64,000 nt of DNA from Polynucleobacter sp. MG-Unter2-18 (GCF_018687675.1 NZ_CP061302.1:372001-436000), one strand, 5' to 3'; positions 1 to 9,684 are shown, counted from the first letter of the stretch. A program made the numbers and translations. Notes: generated by a model not told the origin, from the letters alone.

Positions 1-1
1 C

Positions 2-328
2 CCGCAAACACGCACAGTTGTCGTCAGAATGGAAGTGCCCAATAAAGATAGCCTTATCAAGCCAGGCATGTTGGCAACCATGATGATTGAGAGCCAGCCT
101 ACTGAGCGATTACTAGTTCCCTCTAGCGCGGTGATTCGTGAAGATAATCATGATCACGTATTTATTCGTGAGGATGAAGATACCTATCGGATGGTCACGG
201 TTAAATTAGGTCCAGAGGGCAAGGGCTATCGCCCAGTCATTTCCGGCCTGAAGGATGGTCAGGAAATCGCCGTTAATGGTGCCTTTCACTTAAATACGGA
301 ACGCAAGAGACAGTTGAGTGGTGGTTAG
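2..328 (+). CDS. RND efflux periplasmic adaptor, C-terminal part (partial)
   Basis: This is the 3' end of a membrane-fusion (adaptor) protein of a heavy-metal RND efflux pump. The reading frame is open to the left edge of the window, so the start lies outside. The visible part has the beta-barrel and membrane-proximal pattern of CusB/CzcB proteins: a V-R-M-E-V-P-N strand, 'LIKPGMLATM', then 'VPSSAVI' and 'GLKDGQEIAVNGAFHL' just before the stop. It ends 5 bases before the inner-membrane pump gene, so the two are cotranscribed and should form one tripartite pump. The metal specificity cannot be read from this fragment. Confidence 0.85.
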   Translation, partial: PQTRTVVVRMEVPNKDSLIKPGMLATMMIESQPTERLLVPSSAVIREDNHDHVFIREDEDTYRMVTVKLGPEGKGYRPVISGLKDGQEIAVNGAFHLNTERKRQLSGG

Positions 329-333
329 TCACG

Positions 334-3300
334 ATGATTGAAAAAATTGTTCGCCTCTCACTACAACAGCGTTTATTAGTTGTCATCATTGCACTGGTAT
401 TGTTTGTTGCAGGTTTACTGGCAACAAAACGATTATCGGTCGATGCATTCCCTGATGTTACTAACGTTCAAATTCAGATTGCAGCGGAGGCTCCAGGCCG
501 ATCCCCAGAAGAGGTTGAGCGTTTTGTCACAGTGCCTATTGAGTTGAGTATGACGGGCTTGCCCGGTTTAACTGAGATGCGCTCACTCAATCGCAATGGT
601 ATTTCAGTCATTACTTTGGTCTTTTCAGAAAAGACAGATCTTTACTTTGCCAGACAGCTGGTTACGGAGCGCTTGATTGAAGTGGCCTCTGCTATGCCAG
701 TGGGTATTACTCCCGTTATGGCGCCGCCGTCGACTGGTTTGGGGGAAATTTATCAATACACACTCGACCATCCATCGGATGGCGATAGGCAGCTGACGGT
801 TGAAGAGCTTGAGGAGCGTCGCACGATTCAGGATTGGATTGTTCGTCCGATGTTGCGATCTATCGCAGGTGTTGCAGAGATTAATACGCAAGGCGGTTAT
901 GCACGCGAGTACCAGGTCTTAGTCAATCCTGAAAGATTGCGTCACTATCAAGTAGGTCTTCGAGATATCTATGAAGCACTTGCCAGAAACAATGCTAATT
1001 CCGGTGGTGGGCAGTTACCTACTTATGCAGAGCGCTATCTCATACGTGGAGTGGGACTCATTACTAAACCCGAAGATATTGGAAAAATTATTCTCAAGGA
1101 AGTAAAGGGCATTCCGGTCTATGTGAAGAACGTAGCTGAAGTTACTATTGGTAGCGAAATTCGGCAGGGAGCTGCCATTAAGAATGGCTATACCGAGAGT
1201 GTTGCTGGGATCATTCAAATGATCCGTGGTGGTAACGCGCGCGAAGTGGTTAATCGTATTAAGCTCAAAGTAGCCGAGATTAATGAGGGCAAGTTATTAC
1301 CTGACGGACTACAAATCGTGCCGTTTTACGATCGCACGGATCTTGTCAATGCGGCGATGTTTAATGTCGCCAAAGTATTGATTGAAGGCGTCATTCTCGT
1401 AGTCATTCTGCTATTTTTATTCTTAGGTGATGTTCGTTCATCTCTCATTGTGGTGGCGACTTTAATTTTGACGCCGCTATTAACTTTTTTGGTCATGAAT
1501 CGGTATGGCATCTCTGCTAACTTAATGTCCCTTGGTGGTCTCGCGATTGCGATTGGCATTATGGTAGATGGATCTGTAGTGGTTGTAGAAAACACCTTTG
1601 CCAAGCTAGGTGAAAGACTCAAAATGGGCGAGTCGAAGATTCGTATTATTTTGGAGGCTGCTACTGAGGTTGGTACTCCAGTGCTGTTTGGTGTTGGCAT
1701 CATTATTTTGGTTTTCATGCCGCTTCTTTCTTTGGAGGGCATGGAAGGAAAAATGTTTGCGCCAATGGCCATTACGATTGCAATCGCATTAACCATCTCA
1801 CTCATTCTTTCATTCACCTTATCGCCAGTTTTATGCTCTTACATCCTCAAAGGTGGAAGTGAAGATGACACAAAGGTTGTGGCTCGTTTGCGGGCTCCCT
1901 ATGAGCGCTGGTTACATTGGTGCCTTGCCAATCCAAAGTTGGTTGTCAAAAGATCATTAATAGGATTAGTTGCCAGCATCATTGGCTTTGCCCTTCTCGG
2001 AAAAGCTTTTATTCCTGTGATGCAAGAGGGCTCTATTACGCCAGTCATCGTACGTGCTCCGAATATTTCTTTGGATGAGTCTATTAAGCTGGAGTTTGAG
2101 GCAATCAGACGCATCATGACGATCCCAGATGTGAAGATGGCAGTATCTCGCCTAGGAAAGGGTGAGTCGCCCGCAGACCCTGGACAGCCTAATGAATCTG
2201 ATCCGATCGTGACGCTTAAGCCTATAGGTGATCGCAAGTTTAGTCAGGAAGAAATCGCTCAGCAGATCCGTGACAAGCTAAAGACTCTGCCGGGTATCGA
2301 GCTCTCTATTTCCCAGCCTATCGCAGCACGTGTTGATGAGATGGTCTCCGGAGTTCGCTCACAGGTAGCCATCAAAATTTTTGGAGATGATCTAGTTACG
2401 CTGCAAAAGATTGGCGGTCAAATTAGTCAGATTTTGACCAAAATGAAAGGTAGTAATGACTTGCGTATAGAGCAGGCTTCTGGACAAAATTACTTAAACA
2501 TCACTATTAATCGTGATGCAATTGCCCGCTACGGTATTAATGTTTCTGATGTAAATGATGTGATTGAAACTGCTATTGGTGGTAAGCAAGCTAGCATTGT
2601 GTATGAAGGCGAGAGAAGATTTCCCTTGCTGCTACGTTATCCAGCTCCTTACCGAGATAACGTAGATGCAATCAGCAATATTATTTTGCATTCTCCAGAT
2701 GGTGCTCAGGTGCTCATGCGCGATCTAGCGGATATCTCTATTGTCGACGGTCCGGCACAAATTTCTCGAGAGTCTGGCAAGCGACGCTTAGTGGTAGGTG
2801 TGAATGTTGATGGGCGAGATCTGGGAGGTTTTGTTAAAGAGGCGCAAGAGCTGATTGCTAAACAAGTTGAGCTTCCGCAGGGCTATTCACTGCAGTGGGG
2901 CGGTCAGTTTGAGAATATGCAACGGGCAATGGCGCGTTTGATGATTATTATCCCGCTAACCATCTTGGCGATCTATTTCCTGCTCTTCATGCTTTTCAAG
3001 TCCTTGCGCTTAGCTGGACTGATTATTTTGGTTTTACCATTCGCTTCGATCGGTGGTGTATTTGGTTTATTTATTTCCGGAGAGTATCTATCTGTGCCAG
3101 CTGCAGTTGGGTTTATTAACCTTTGGGGTATTGCCGTATTAAATGGGGTGGTGCTGATTTCATTTATTAAGCAATTACGTGAAGATGGTTACTCTATGGA
3201 AGATGCGCTATTGCATGGTTGCGGCCACCGCTTTAGGCCAGTCATGATGACCGCTTCAGTTGCTATGCTGGCCTTGGTACCGATGCTCTTCTCTGGCGGC

Positions 3301-3429
3301 CCAGGCTCTGAGGTAACGCGTCCGTTGGCTGCAGTGGTGATTTCAGGACTAATTACCTCAACAGCATTAACATTGCTAGTACTCCCTGTTTTATATAGAT
3401 GGTTTGAAGATAAAGAGGTGGAAGCATGA
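334..3429 (+). CDS. Heavy-metal efflux RND inner-membrane transporter (CusA/CzcA family)
   Basis: Proton-driven pump that exports metal cations through an adaptor and an outer-membrane channel. At 1031 aa it has the usual length of an HME-RND protein. It carries the 'VDAFPDVTNVQIQI' motif after TM1 and the TM4 signature 'AIGIMVDGSVVVVEN'. The VD and EN acidic residues of the proton relay are present. The first Asp of the CzcA-type 'DFGIIVDG' motif is replaced, as in CusA-like pumps, so a monovalent or unusual substrate is possible. The 3' end overlaps the PII-like gene by 4 bases. Subfamily assignment needs a tree. Confidence 0.93.
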   Translation: MIEKIVRLSLQQRLLVVIIALVLFVAGLLATKRLSVDAFPDVTNVQIQIAAEAPGRSPEEVERFVTVPIELSMTGLPGLTEMRSLNRNGISVITLVFSEKTDLYFARQLVTERLIEVASAMPVGITPVMAPPSTGLGEIYQYTLDHPSDGDRQLTVEELEERRTIQDWIVRPMLRSIAGVAEINTQGGYAREYQVLVNPERLRHYQVGLRDIYEALARNNANSGGGQLPTYAERYLIRGVGLITKPEDIGKIILKEVKGIPVYVKNVAEVTIGSEIRQGAAIKNGYTESVAGIIQMIRGGNAREVVNRIKLKVAEINEGKLLPDGLQIVPFYDRTDLVNAAMFNVAKVLIEGVILVVILLFLFLGDVRSSLIVVATLILTPLLTFLVMNRYGISANLMSLGGLAIAIGIMVDGSVVVVENTFAKLGERLKMGESKIRIILEAATEVGTPVLFGVGIIILVFMPLLSLEGMEGKMFAPMAITIAIALTISLILSFTLSPVLCSYILKGGSEDDTKVVARLRAPYERWLHWCLANPKLVVKRSLIGLVASIIGFALLGKAFIPVMQEGSITPVIVRAPNISLDESIKLEFEAIRRIMTIPDVKMAVSRLGKGESPADPGQPNESDPIVTLKPIGDRKFSQEEIAQQIRDKLKTLPGIELSISQPIAARVDEMVSGVRSQVAIKIFGDDLVTLQKIGGQISQILTKMKGSNDLRIEQASGQNYLNITINRDAIARYGINVSDVNDVIETAIGGKQASIVYEGERRFPLLLRYPAPYRDNVDAISNIILHSPDGAQVLMRDLADISIVDGPAQISRESGKRRLVVGVNVDGRDLGGFVKEAQELIAKQVELPQGYSLQWGGQFENMQRAMARLMIIIPLTILAIYFLLFMLFKSLRLAGLIILVLPFASIGGVFGLFISGEYLSVPAAVGFINLWGIAVLNGVVLISFIKQLREDGYSMEDALLHGCGHRFRPVMMTASVAMLALVPMLFSGGPGSEVTRPLAAVVISGLITSTALTLLVLPVLYRWFEDKEVEA

Positions 3430-3749
3430 TGGAAGTGAAGGCGGTCATTCGCCCAAATAAATTAGCTGCGCTTAGAACGGCATTATTGGAAACCCCAGGT
3501 TTTCCAGGCATGACTGTGACTAAGGTCGAAGGCTGTAGTGCTCCCAATCGAACCGCTAAATTCAATATCAAAGACGAGCTCACTGATTATTCGGCAAAAG
3601 TGAAAATCGAAATTGTCTGCAATGATGAGATTGCCCCAGTCTTTATGGATCGCATCGTCACTATTTGTCAAACAGGTCAAGTTGGAGATGGTGTGGTTTG
3701 GTGTACCGAGGTGCCGAAGGCTTTCTTCATCTCTAAGACATCGAGCTAG
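3426..3749 (+). CDS. PII-like signalling protein linked to metal efflux
   Basis: Small trimeric-type PII homologue of 107 aa. It aligns by eye with GlnB/GlnK: an N-terminal 'VKAVIRPNKL' strand, 'GMTVTKVEG', 'KVKIEIVCNDE', and a C-terminal 'TGQVGDGVVW' matching the GlnB nucleotide-binding 'TGKIGDG' segment. The T-loop lacks the uridylylated-Tyr context of GlnB ('YRGAEYM'), so it is not a standard nitrogen PII. The start overlaps the RND pump stop (ATGATG), which implies translational coupling. The likely role is sensing or regulating the pump, possibly by binding a nucleotide or metal; that role is inference from position. Confidence 0.8.
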   Translation: MMEVKAVIRPNKLAALRTALLETPGFPGMTVTKVEGCSAPNRTAKFNIKDELTDYSAKVKIEIVCNDEIAPVFMDRIVTICQTGQVGDGVVWCTEVPKAFFISKTSS

Positions 3750-3823
3750 TCATACTCCTCAATTTTTCGGTATGATGTTTTGGGTAAGTTATTCAATTAT
3801 TACCCATCATCTTGGAGACTAGT

Positions 3824-4222
3824 TTGAAAAATATCATCGATCGTATTGATCACATTGTTCTGACTGTGACTGATATTGAGCTCACAACTCAGTGGTATGA
3901 AAAAGCATTGGGTTTTGAGCGCGAGTTTTTTACTGGCCCCGAAGGACAGCCGCGTTATTCATTACGCTTCGGGCAGTTAAAAATCAATCTTCAGGATAAA
4001 AATACTGAGACGCCTACCAAGGCTAAGGTGCCCACGATTGGTTCGGGAGACTTTTGTTTGATTTCAGCAATTCCCTTGAATGACTTTATTGCACATCTTC
4101 AGAAGCATGCTGTTGCTATCGATGTTGGGCCTGTGCCAAGGCGCGGAGCGCTTGGGCCCATTCGTTCGGTCTACTTGCGCGACCCAGATAATAATCTCGT
4201 AGAGGTTGCTGAATACGTCTAG
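3824..4222 (+). CDS. VOC family (glyoxalase/bleomycin-resistance fold) protein
   Basis: 132 aa protein with the paired beta-alpha-beta-beta-beta modules of the vicinal oxygen chelate superfamily: 'IDHIVLTVTDIELTTQWYEKALGF' at the N terminus, 'GPIRSVYLRDPDNNLVEVAEY' at the C terminus. The His near residue 10 and the C-terminal Glu are in the usual metal-ligand positions. I chose the TTG at 3824 because GGAG lies at 3814-3817. A longer reading from TTG 3812 would contain that site. The substrate cannot be predicted. The 3' end overlaps the opposing dehalogenase gene by 4 bases. Confidence 0.85.
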   Translation: MKNIIDRIDHIVLTVTDIELTTQWYEKALGFEREFFTGPEGQPRYSLRFGQLKINLQDKNTETPTKAKVPTIGSGDFCLISAIPLNDFIAHLQKHAVAIDVGPVPRRGALGPIRSVYLRDPDNNLVEVAEYV

Positions 4223-4938
4223 TGATGATCTGGATCTGATACGCCCAACTGGCGCGCAAGATCCAGAAAGTCTTTTGCATGGTAATTCGTGAACTGTTCG
4301 ACATGCAGATCATTACGTGAATGATTTTTACCAAACTCTAGTGGGCGCTCAATAAATGCGGTTTGTAATCCACAGGCATGGGCGGCCTCTAAATCATCCT
4401 TATGCGCTGCGACCAACATGACTTCTTCAGGAGTCAGATTGAAGATGTCAGCTACACCCAAATAGGTTTCGGGGTCTGGTTTGTAATGACGGAAAACTTC
4501 AGCTGAAAGAATTAAGTCCCAAGGCAAACCTGCATTCTTTGCCATATCAGCTAATAAGCCCATATTCCCATTTGAGAGAGTAACAATCGTGAACTGACTT
4601 TTAAGTTTGTGTAGACCCTCAACAGCCTCTGGCCAGGGATTAAGTCGATGCCAAACAAGATTGAGATGTTGTATTTGGTTTTCAGATAAAGAGTGGACTT
4701 TGAATGCCTTAAGAACATCAATGAGGATCATGTGATGGAGATCATCAATTTTGGTCCAAGGTAGTTCGCCAGAGCGTACCCGGGCCATAGCTGGCCTATA
4801 ACCTTGGCGCCAAGCTGTAGCAAAGGCATCGGGATCAACCGGAAGCCCTAGTCGAGTGACTTCTGCGGCTATGGAGCCATGCCAGTCAACAACTGTGCCA
4901 AATACATCAAATGCCAGTACCTTAGGTGCTTTATTCAT
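4219..4938 (-). CDS. Haloacid dehalogenase type II / HAD hydrolase
   Basis: 239 aa HAD-superfamily hydrolase. Motif I is 'AFDVFGTVVDWHGS', the L-2-haloacid dehalogenase variant with nucleophile Asp in D-V-F-G-T. Motif II is in 'VTLSNGN', the Lys of motif III in 'HYKPDPETY', and the acidic motif IV in 'VAAHKDDLEAA'. It is the type II 2-haloalkanoate dehalogenase length. It would hydrolyse a C-halogen or phosphate bond in the cytoplasm; substrate is unknown. It stands alone on the minus strand, convergent with the VOC gene and divergent from the FAD dehydrogenase. Confidence 0.88.
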   Translation of the reverse strand: MNKAPKVLAFDVFGTVVDWHGSIAAEVTRLGLPVDPDAFATAWRQGYRPAMARVRSGELPWTKIDDLHHMILIDVLKAFKVHSLSENQIQHLNLVWHRLNPWPEAVEGLHKLKSQFTIVTLSNGNMGLLADMAKNAGLPWDLILSAEVFRHYKPDPETYLGVADIFNLTPEEVMLVAAHKDDLEAAHACGLQTAFIERPLEFGKNHSRNDLHVEQFTNYHAKDFLDLARQLGVSDPDHH

Positions 4939-5059
4939 GAGGGAGATTCTTGCTTGCTATGGGGCTTTTGTCAAACAAGCGGCCCACACGGAAATTGCTG
5001 GGAGTTGATAAAATGACCAATACCCTCAAAGGGGTCATTGCATCTAATAAGGATTGAAT

Positions 5060-7960
5060 ATGGGTGGTATTTCTCAGTGGGAGCAGCTCAACGTTGAGCT
5101 CACAGCAGCTCTTGGAAGCTCCGTTCATTTTGATACGGCTCATCAGGCAGTTTACGCATCAGAAGCTTCTAACTACCGTCAAATTCCGATTGGGGTTGTG
5201 ACCCCAAAAAATACCGAAGAATTTGTGAAAGGTATCGAGATTTGTCATCGCAACAAGGCTCCGGTACTTATGCGTGGTGCCGGCACCTCCATGAATGGTC
5301 AGACTGTTAATAATGCAGTGGTTTTTGATATCTCGAAGTACTGCAACCATATTCTTGCTCTAGACCCAGTGGCTGGTAATGCTGTTGTTGAGCCTGGAGT
5401 GATTTGTGATTCACTGCGTGATGCTGCTGAATTGCATGGTTTAACTTTTGCACCAGATCCTTCTACTCATAGCCGTTGTACCTTAGGTGGCATGGTCGCT
5501 AATAACTCTTGTGGCGCCCATTCGGTGATGGCCGGTAAGACGCTGGAAAATACTGAAGCTTTAGAAATTCTCACTTACGATGGCGAGCGTTTTTGGGTTG
5601 GCCCAACATCCGATCAGGAGTTGCAAGAAATTATTGCTGCTGGTGGGCGTAAAGGTCAGATCTATCAAGACTTGCTGACTTTACGTGATCGCTATGCTGA
5701 TCTCATTCGTGCGCGCTTCCCGAATATTAAGCGTCGCGTCTCTGGTTACAACTTAGATCAACTCTTGCCAGAAAATGGATTTAATGTTGCGAAGGCTTTG
5801 GTCGGAACCGAGGGGACCTGTGCATTAACACTCGCTGCTAAGGTGAGATTGGTGAAAAGCCCTGCTAAACGTGTTGTGTTGGTATTGGGATTTGAGGATA
5901 TTTATGTAGCAGGTGATGCTGTACCCGAGTATCAATCTTTTAACCCGATTGCAATCGAAGGCTTGGATTACAAAATCATCCGCGGTTTGCAAGAGCGGAA
6001 TTTAGCAAAAGCAGAGATCGACTTATTACCAGCGGGAAATGCTTGGGTAGTTGTGGAGTTCGGTGACGATACCATTGAGGGTGCAATTGCTCAGGCTGAA
6101 AAAGCGCAGGAGTATTTCAAAGCAAGAACTAAAGGCCCTAGGCCATCGACTTGGTTAGAGTCCGATCCATTAGTACAAAAGCGCATTTGGTCGATTCGTG
6201 AAAATGGCGCATCTGCCACCCATTTATCCATTGATCCAAATTCTCCTGACCCAGTAGTGGGGTGGGAGGATGCTGCGGTTGATCCGGCTCGCTTAGGTGA
6301 GTACTTACGAGCTTTCCAGAAATTAGTGGACTCATATGAGTATGAAACTTCGCTCTATGGACACTTTGGTGATGGGTGTATTCATGCACGTATTACCTTT
6401 AACTTTCGATCTGCAGAAGGTGTTGCCAAATTTAGATCCTTTATTCGTGATGCGGCAACCTTAGTAGTTGCATTTGGTGGTTCGCTTACAGGCGAGCATG
6501 GTGATGGTCAGGCCAGAGCAGAATTCCTCCCCATTATGTTTGGCGAAGAGTTGATGGGCGCGATGCATGAGTTCAAGCGCATTTGGGATCCTCAAAACAA
6601 ACTCAATCCTGGCAAAGTAGTTCACCCTTACCGCGTTGATGAGAATCTGCGCATGGGACCGGAATACAAAATCGTCAATATCAAGACGCGCCTGAATTTC
6701 TTGAGCCAAGAGGGCAATGGCTTTCAGAGGGCGGTTGAGCGTTGCGTTGGTATGGGTAAGTGTCGTAGTGAAAAAGTAGGCACGATGTGCCCAAGTTATC
6801 GCGCTACAAAAGAAGAGCGTTTCTCTACTCGTGGACGCTCACGACTCTTTTGGGAAATGATCCAAGGTGAAGTAATTCAAGATGGCTGGGAAAGTAAGGA
6901 ACTTAAAGAAGCTTTAGATACTTGCCTCTCATGTAAAGGTTGCAAGAGTGACTGTCCAGCTCACGTTGATATGGCTTCCTATAAGGCTGAGTTCTTATCC
7001 CATTATCACGAGACTAATAGCAGGCCTCGTCAAGCCCTCACCATGGGCCGCATTGGCGATTGGGCGCCACTGGCCAGCAAGTTTTCTTGGCTGCTAAATG
7101 GCGTTATGCAAACGCCCGTCATCTCTAGTCTTGCTAAATGGGTTGGTGGCGTGGCGCAAGAGCGTAGCCTGCCTAAGTTTGCAAGCCAGTCCTTTAGAAA
7201 GCAATTTAAGCCATCAAAGAATGCCAATATTGGTCAGAAGAAGGTCATCCTATGGGTAGATACATTCTGCGAGCATTTTCATCCAGAGGTTGCCAATGCA
7301 GCAGTCGAAGTGCTTGCTCATGCAGGCTTTGAGGCGACCTTGCCAAAAACGCCTTTATGCTGCGGCCGCCCTTTATATGACTTCGGTTATCTGGACCTTG
7401 CTAAGCAGAAACTAGAGAAAATTCTAGATGTAATCGGAAGTGAGATTAATGAAAATCCCAATTCGCCTATCGCAGTGGTAGGTCTTGAGCCAGGCTGTAT
7501 GTCAGTATTCAAGGATGAATTGCTGAAGTTTTTCCCGAATGATCCAAGAGCAACTCTTTTAGCATCGAATAGCTTTTTGTTAGGGGATTTCTTGCATGAG
7601 CAAGGCTATACTCCGCCACCGTTAGACTGCAATGTATTGGTCCACTCGCACTGCCATCAGAAATCACTATTTGGCACTAAGGGTGATGTAGCCTTATTAG
7701 CTGCTTTGGGTGCTAAAGCAAACTTCATTGACAGTGGTTGCTGTGGCATGGCCGGTTCATTTGGATTTAATCCAGAGCATGTTGGAATATCCAAAGCGGT
7801 TGGTGAACTAGTGTTGCTACCAGCGATTCGAGCCGCCGAGCAAGAAACCATCATTCTGACTAATGGGTTTAGTTGTAGAGAGCAGATTGAGCAAGAGACA
7901 GGTCGCAAGGTCAAGCATTTGGCTGAGTTGCTGCAGATGGCACATCAATCTAAAATATAG
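5060..7960 (+). CDS. FAD-binding and Fe-S-binding D-2-hydroxyacid dehydrogenase (YdiJ-like)
   Basis: Large two-part oxidoreductase of 966 aa. The first half is a FAD_binding_4 plus FAD-oxidase C domain ('VLMRGAGTSMNGQTV', 'LGGMVANNSCGAHS', 'YGHFGDGCIHARI', 'GSLTGEHGDG'). The second half has ferredoxin-type clusters with 'CLSCKGCKSDCP' near residue 622, followed by two CCG-type motifs, 'CCGRPLYDFGY' near 767 and 'CCGMAGSFGF' near 893. This matches YdiJ-like D-2-hydroxyglutarate/D-lactate dehydrogenases. ATG at 5060 is chosen over TTG 5054 because AAGGA at 5049-5053 is spaced 6 bases from it. Confidence 0.92.
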   Translation: MGGISQWEQLNVELTAALGSSVHFDTAHQAVYASEASNYRQIPIGVVTPKNTEEFVKGIEICHRNKAPVLMRGAGTSMNGQTVNNAVVFDISKYCNHILALDPVAGNAVVEPGVICDSLRDAAELHGLTFAPDPSTHSRCTLGGMVANNSCGAHSVMAGKTLENTEALEILTYDGERFWVGPTSDQELQEIIAAGGRKGQIYQDLLTLRDRYADLIRARFPNIKRRVSGYNLDQLLPENGFNVAKALVGTEGTCALTLAAKVRLVKSPAKRVVLVLGFEDIYVAGDAVPEYQSFNPIAIEGLDYKIIRGLQERNLAKAEIDLLPAGNAWVVVEFGDDTIEGAIAQAEKAQEYFKARTKGPRPSTWLESDPLVQKRIWSIRENGASATHLSIDPNSPDPVVGWEDAAVDPARLGEYLRAFQKLVDSYEYETSLYGHFGDGCIHARITFNFRSAEGVAKFRSFIRDAATLVVAFGGSLTGEHGDGQARAEFLPIMFGEELMGAMHEFKRIWDPQNKLNPGKVVHPYRVDENLRMGPEYKIVNIKTRLNFLSQEGNGFQRAVERCVGMGKCRSEKVGTMCPSYRATKEERFSTRGRSRLFWEMIQGEVIQDGWESKELKEALDTCLSCKGCKSDCPAHVDMASYKAEFLSHYHETNSRPRQALTMGRIGDWAPLASKFSWLLNGVMQTPVISSLAKWVGGVAQERSLPKFASQSFRKQFKPSKNANIGQKKVILWVDTFCEHFHPEVANAAVEVLAHAGFEATLPKTPLCCGRPLYDFGYLDLAKQKLEKILDVIGSEINENPNSPIAVVGLEPGCMSVFKDELLKFFPNDPRATLLASNSFLLGDFLHEQGYTPPPLDCNVLVHSHCHQKSLFGTKGDVALLAALGAKANFIDSGCCGMAGSFGFNPEHVGISKAVGELVLLPAIRAAEQETIILTNGFSCREQIEQETGRKVKHLAELLQMAHQSKI

Positions 7961-8120
7961 TTAGTGGATACTCACTTTCAACTCGTATATTCAAAAAATC
8001 ACTGAGATCAGCATTTAAATTCCCTAAAGATAGTCTAGATACAGATAGAATAGTCGTCCGGCGGGAATATCGAAGTATGCAGCTTATTGCGTAATTGCAT
8101 GATAGTTAAAGGAATAAAGA

Positions 8121-8570
8121 ATGGTCTTCAAAAAAACACAGTCCATTAAGTTTTTACAGCCCACAATGGAGTCCTTTGAAACAATAGTTGGGCCAGCTAC
8201 CGAGGTTCATGGACGAATTGTTGCGAATGAAAGCTTACGCATTGATGGTCGCGTAGTTGGGAATATAGAATCACGCCAAGGAAAAAACGTGAGCATTGCT
8301 CTCGGACGCACTGGCATGGTGCAAGGCGACATTAATGCTTTTAGGGTGCTAGTTGCGGGTCGAGTGGAGGGTAATATTTATGCCACCGAGCGCGTGGAGT
8401 TGCATGAGGGGGCTGAAGTGCGTGGAGATATTACTTACGGCCAACTCGGAATCGAGCATGGTGCTAAGTTAAACGGTTTGATGATTTCCAAAAGTAGTGA
8501 AGAACCAGAGGGTGCAACGGATTCAACCGCAATTTTCCAGGCAAATTGGAATAAAATTAAAAGTCAATGA
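8121..8570 (+). CDS. Bactofilin (polymer-forming cytoskeletal protein)
   Basis: 149 aa bactofilin. The core (about residues 15-120) is a run of short beta-helix turns with repeated G-x-I/V-x-G steps: 'GPATEVHGRI', 'IDGRVVGNI', 'VAGRVEGNI', 'GAEVRGDITYG'. Disordered tails flank it. Such proteins polymerise without nucleotide and often attach to the inner membrane. The start has AAAGGA at 8108-8113. It is the first of three bactofilin genes within 3 kb and is followed by a bidirectional terminator. A cell-shape or polar scaffold role is known for the family; the specific role here is unknown. Confidence 0.92.
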   Translation: MVFKKTQSIKFLQPTMESFETIVGPATEVHGRIVANESLRIDGRVVGNIESRQGKNVSIALGRTGMVQGDINAFRVLVAGRVEGNIYATERVELHEGAEVRGDITYGQLGIEHGAKLNGLMISKSSEEPEGATDSTAIFQANWNKIKSQ

Positions 8571-8596
8571 TTGCTTAATACCTGCTCTTGGGGCTC

Positions 8597-8624
8597 AAAA
8601 GATCCCTGCAAGAGGGGATCTTTT
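8597..8624. terminator. Bidirectional intrinsic terminator
   Basis: Perfect 10-bp inverted repeat: AAAAGATCCC at 8597-8606 and GGGATCTTTT at 8615-8624 with an 8-base loop. The T run on one side and A run on the other let it serve both converging bactofilin genes. Confidence 0.85.
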
Positions 8625-8638
8625 ATCTATAAGCTGTA

Positions 8639-9046
8639 TTAATCGATATCGCTAATCTCATCTTTCGGATGGATATCAGCTTCAGTTAGAGGTTGTCTGA
8701 CTGAAGGTATGGGGGCATCAATCAGGCGTAACTCACCACTAAGCTTCGCTCCTTTTTCTACGCTCATTTCTGCATATTGTGTAAGACCAGTAATTTTTGC
8801 ACTGGATCGAACGTTCAAATGATTGGTGACATTGAGGCCTTGGGTAACTTCACCGCGAACCTCGACAACTTCCGCATTGATTCTGCCGTTAACAATTCCT
8901 GAGGTGTCAACCAAAACTTCTTTAGTGTTCAACTCACCCTCTACAAGGCCTGCAACAACTGCCATTTCTGGTACCTCAAAGGTGCCCCTAACAATGACCC
9001 CTTCGCCTACAAAAAGTGATCCTCTAGGATTGTTATCAGCCATCAT
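8639..9046 (-). CDS. Second bactofilin
   Basis: 135 aa bactofilin-fold protein on the opposite strand to the first. The repeat pattern is clear: 'GEGVIVRGTFEVPEMAVVAG', 'VEGELNTKEVLVDTSGIVNG', 'VEVRGEVTQG', 'SAKITGLTQYAEMSVEKGA'. It is more divergent than the other two and has a short acidic C-terminal tail. It converges on the first bactofilin with a shared terminator and lies upstream of another minus-strand membrane-protein gene, with about 100 bases between. Heteropolymer formation with the neighbours is plausible but unproven. Confidence 0.85.
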   Translation of the reverse strand: MMADNNPRGSLFVGEGVIVRGTFEVPEMAVVAGLVEGELNTKEVLVDTSGIVNGRINAEVVEVRGEVTQGLNVTNHLNVRSSAKITGLTQYAEMSVEKGAKLSGELRLIDAPIPSVRQPLTEADIHPKDEISDID

Positions 9047-9147
9047 ATTTCCTGAATAAGTGAGTATCTACTAATAATATAACAATACCAACAAATTGGG
9101 AAAAGCCTCAGAGGAGCATTTCGCTGAGTGAATTTTTAAAATACAGC

Positions 9148-9495
9148 CTAATCTTTGGCGCTTGTAGGTATGGATAGTTCTGCAAACTGATCCTTTAGGT
9201 TCTTAAGAGTAAGGATTTTGCTCTCGATTATGGGGAGTTGCGTTTGAAATGTCTGGATTTTCTGCTGATAAATGAGTTCTAAGTCATCCATCTCCTTGCG
9301 AGAAATGACCCCCCCCATTTGTTTTGCCATTTCGGGATTAAAGCGAATTGCCACCCTAAAGCCAAAAAAATGGATACTCATGCCAATTAGAATAAATACG
9401 CTAAAGGATAAAAGCGCAATCTTAATAACGGTTTTACGGGTAATTTTTATCTGCTTCATGGATGAAGTAGACCCAGAAATCCAAATTAACTGCAT
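9148..9495 (-). CDS. Hypothetical single-pass membrane protein with coiled coil
   Basis: 115 aa, not recognised. One transmembrane segment at about residues 22-44 ('VIKIALLSFSVFILIGMSIHFFG') is preceded by a basic KITRK stretch, so the N terminus should be cytoplasmic. The rest is helical, with 'LELIYQQKIQTFQTQLPIIE' as a likely coiled coil. Start ATG at 9495 has GAGGG 5 bases upstream; an internal ATG at 9459 is the alternative. It lies in the bactofilin/RodZ-like cluster and could belong to the same membrane scaffold. Confidence 0.65.
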   Translation of the reverse strand: MQLIWISGSTSSMKQIKITRKTVIKIALLSFSVFILIGMSIHFFGFRVAIRFNPEMAKQMGGVISRKEMDDLELIYQQKIQTFQTQLPIIESKILTLKNLKDQFAELSIPTSAKD

Positions 9496-9684
9496 TTTTT
9501 GCCCTCAAATTATCTTGGAGCGATTCTAGCATTAAGAGGCATTTACATTATTCGTTCTAATAGGCTTTTTTAATGATAATTTGATACTATGCTCTTTAAT
9601 GTAGTTTTGCTTTCCAGGGAATATGAGATGTCTTGGATTTTCAAGATAATTTGTGCGTTGCAATAATTTAATGGCGTTACAACA

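Noticed and set aside
1326-1817. Minus-strand 163 aa frame inside the RND pump gene
   Set aside because: Antisense shadow of a strongly conserved coding region; no homology pattern.
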